Source: Erysipelotrichaceae bacterium
GTDB lineage: Bacteria > Bacillota_I > Bacilli_A > RFN20 > CAG-826
Direction: 5' to 3'
DNA length: 64,000 bases
Assembly: GCA_015059185.1 (NCBI GenBank)
Contig: SVAY01000005.1
Coordinates: 1-64,000, forward strand
Shown: piece after piece, positions 62,972 to 64,000 of the stretch
How positions within the stretch are numbered: the first letter of the stretch is position 1
How the letters are laid out: each line of letters opens with the position of its first letter
The notes under the pieces: model-generated
Told to the model about the DNA's origin: nothing
The model's input: the letters and a program-made list of their open reading frames with translations, nothing else
The model's database searches: none
Program-made: the position numbers and the translations under genes

Positions 62972-63661
62972 TTAGAAGAAGACTTCTCTAGCTTGTTGTT
63001 TGACTTCTTTAGAAGCGATGAATGGGATTCTAGTTGTGTAGCCACGTTTTGCTGCCACAATCATCTTAGCTGGCCAGCAGTATACTGCATGGTTCCATTC
63101 ATTAACTGCATCGTTATAAACTTCTCTAGCGGCGGTAATTTCTTTTTGTAAGTAACTATTTTGATTCATTGCGGACATAATTTCATTATGTGCTTTGAGA
63201 TCTGGATAGTTTTCCATAACCGCATATAACTTGCCGTTTGCTCTTTCGATTTGATTAACAGTTTCAAAGTTACCTTCACTCACTGCTGGAGCGCCACTTC
63301 TGAGAGCTGCGATTTCTTTAAATGTTGTCTTATCAAAGTCCATTGACTTGTTGAGTAAAGCGGCAACGTTTTTAAGAATGACCACTCTTTGTTCTAAGTA
63401 GTTATCGATTTGAGAAGCGTCGTGTTGAATCTTTTGTTGTAATCTACTTAGGTAGTTACCTGCACCAATCTTCACAAATAAGAAGATAAGTCCTGGGATA
63501 ATACCAAGTACCCATAACATAATTTCAAAGACTAAGCTTCCTGCTCCAACTTTGATAGGGAGTTGCTTATCAATAACATTGACATCTCTACCGGCTTCAT
63601 TGATTACTGGATTTGTTTCATCTAATTCATTAGCCATTACTTTTTCCTCCTTGACTGCCAT
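62972..63661 (-). CDS. lemA: LemA family protein
   Basis: A 229-aa LemA: one membrane segment near 47-68, then the helical LemA domain (LSRLQQKIQHDASQIDNYLEQRVVILKNVAALL and the AREVYNDAVNEWN region). The function is unclear; often linked to envelope stress genes. Two ATGs each have a strong ribosome site: AAGGAG 9 nt before 63661, and AAGGAGG 8 nt before the ATG eight codons later. Both forms could be made. Confidence 0.88.
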   Translation of the reverse strand: MAVKEEKVMANELDETNPVINEAGRDVNVIDKQLPIKVGAGSLVFEIMLWVLGIIPGLIFLFVKIGAGNYLSRLQQKIQHDASQIDNYLEQRVVILKNVAALLNKSMDFDKTTFKEIAALRSGAPAVSEGNFETVNQIERANGKLYAVMENYPDLKAHNEIMSAMNQNSYLQKEITAAREVYNDAVNEWNHAVYCWPAKMIVAAKRGYTTRIPFIASKEVKQQAREVFF

Positions 63662-63679
63662 TTTAATAATCTCCTTAAA

Positions 63680-64000
63680 TTATTTATTTAGTAAATGCGC
63701 TCGATACTTTCTATAAAGCACTTCACTACCATTTTTATTATCCACTATTTCGGAATCATTGTTAATTAAATTGACGTTAAAGGCATCGTGCACTTCTTTA
63801 TATTCAAGGTAATCAACAGGGACCATATGAGTCCTTCCATCTCCACCGAAAGTAGGGACTAGTTCCACCCTAGGAATCGCTTGATATCCATAGGAATTCA
63901 CTATGATATTATTACCGCTCACTGTTGGTTTAAGAATCACATCTGTATCACAGTGTTCTGGTTTAAATAAATCTGGTTCAAATTTATTAATTAAGACCTC
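63680..64000 (-). CDS. C-terminal part of an unidentified protein (runs off the window)
   Basis: The reading frame is open from the window edge to the stop at 63680 (106 codons). The visible part is beta-type with VELVPTFGGDGRTHMVPVDYLEY and a polar end (NGSEVLYRKYRAHLLNK). Not recognised; genes next to lemA are often DUF3137 or TPM-domain proteins, but I cannot confirm either. It ends about 20 bases before lemA, so they are co-transcribed. Confidence 0.55.
   Translation of the reverse strand, partial: EVLINKFEPDLFKPEHCDTDVILKPTVSGNNIIVNSYGYQAIPRVELVPTFGGDGRTHMVPVDYLEYKEVHDAFNVNLINNDSEIVDNKNGSEVLYRKYRAHLLNK

Noticed and set aside
1..64000. Mycoplasma-type genetic code (TGA read as Trp), suggested by the reduced look of the genome
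   Set aside because: TGA closes many genes in ATGA overlaps (for example rsmG before soj, der before gpsA), and Trp is written TGG.

Overview
The window reads as one stretch of a low-GC Bacillota chromosome using the standard code: TGA is a genuine stop in many ATGA gene overlaps, and Trp is TGG. RecU, DnaD, GpsB, RNase Y-YmdB, SufCDSUB, a Bacillus-like RNase P RNA and Bacillus-like gene orders (pgsA-cinA-recA; rny-ymdB-miaB-ymcA; cmk-der-gpsA-hup; dnaD-nth; mnmG-rsmG-soj) place it in the class Bacilli. Compact overlapping operons, no sporulation genes, and tandem PrsA-like lipoproteins suggest an uncultured, reduced gut lineage of the RF39/RFN20 (former Mollicutes/Erysipelotrichia) type. That lineage name is inference. 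No tRNA, transposon, phage or CRISPR array was seen, and no gene-free stretch exceeds about 300 bases.

Layout. 1-12.4 kb (minus strand): two MacB-like ABC transporter proteins, fhs, then tcdA, miaA, ymcA, miaB, ymdB and rny (tRNA modification and RNA decay). 12.6-15.8 kb (minus): a decayed RelBE-type locus, recA, cinA C-domain, pgsA, RNase P RNA and gpsB. 15.9-17.2 kb (plus): an exonuclease and recU. 17.2-22.7 kb (minus): nth, dnaD, a short CCA-type nucleotidyltransferase, hup, gpsA, der, cmk and a small membrane protein. 22.8-25.0 kb: ferredoxin, a Cys-rich redox protein, a hydrolase and a Phd-PIN toxin-antitoxin pair. 25.0-33.0 kb (minus): one long operon sufCDSUB-mnmG-rsmG-soj. 33.1-39.7 kb (plus): two large lipoproteins, one a parvulin foldase, two CNNM/CBS membrane proteins and a HIT protein. 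39.7-44.7 kb (minus): yhaM, recX, a lipid glycosyltransferase, a flippase-like membrane protein and a membrane-bound XRE regulator. 44.8-50.3 kb (plus): a 321-aa anchored protein and a 1490-aa extracellular protein made of six related units. 50.3-57.2 kb: YafQ-DinJ, csoR-copA (with CopZ fused to CopA), feoAB plus a Cys-rich FeoB companion, and a DinJ-like antitoxin with an unknown partner. 57.3-64 kb: GDPD, an MFS transporter, an orphan Phd antitoxin, a membrane protein, a HAD phosphatase, an AAA+/DUF4143 ATPase preceded by 33-bp repeats, LemA, and the end of an unidentified gene.

Themes. Metal handling is tightly organised: copper by CsoR and CopA-CopZ, iron by Feo with twin palindromes flanking a consensus promoter, and Fe-S assembly by Suf, feeding Fe-S users such as MiaB and Nth. 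Envelope biology dominates 33-50 kb. Five small TA-type loci are present, and several look broken or orphaned. The points most worth following up are the six-unit 1490-aa protein with its partner and divergent membrane regulator, the CopA-CopZ fusion with an internal start site, the evenly spaced TGTACA operators, the leftover RelE tail, and the parvulin domain split by a large insertion.
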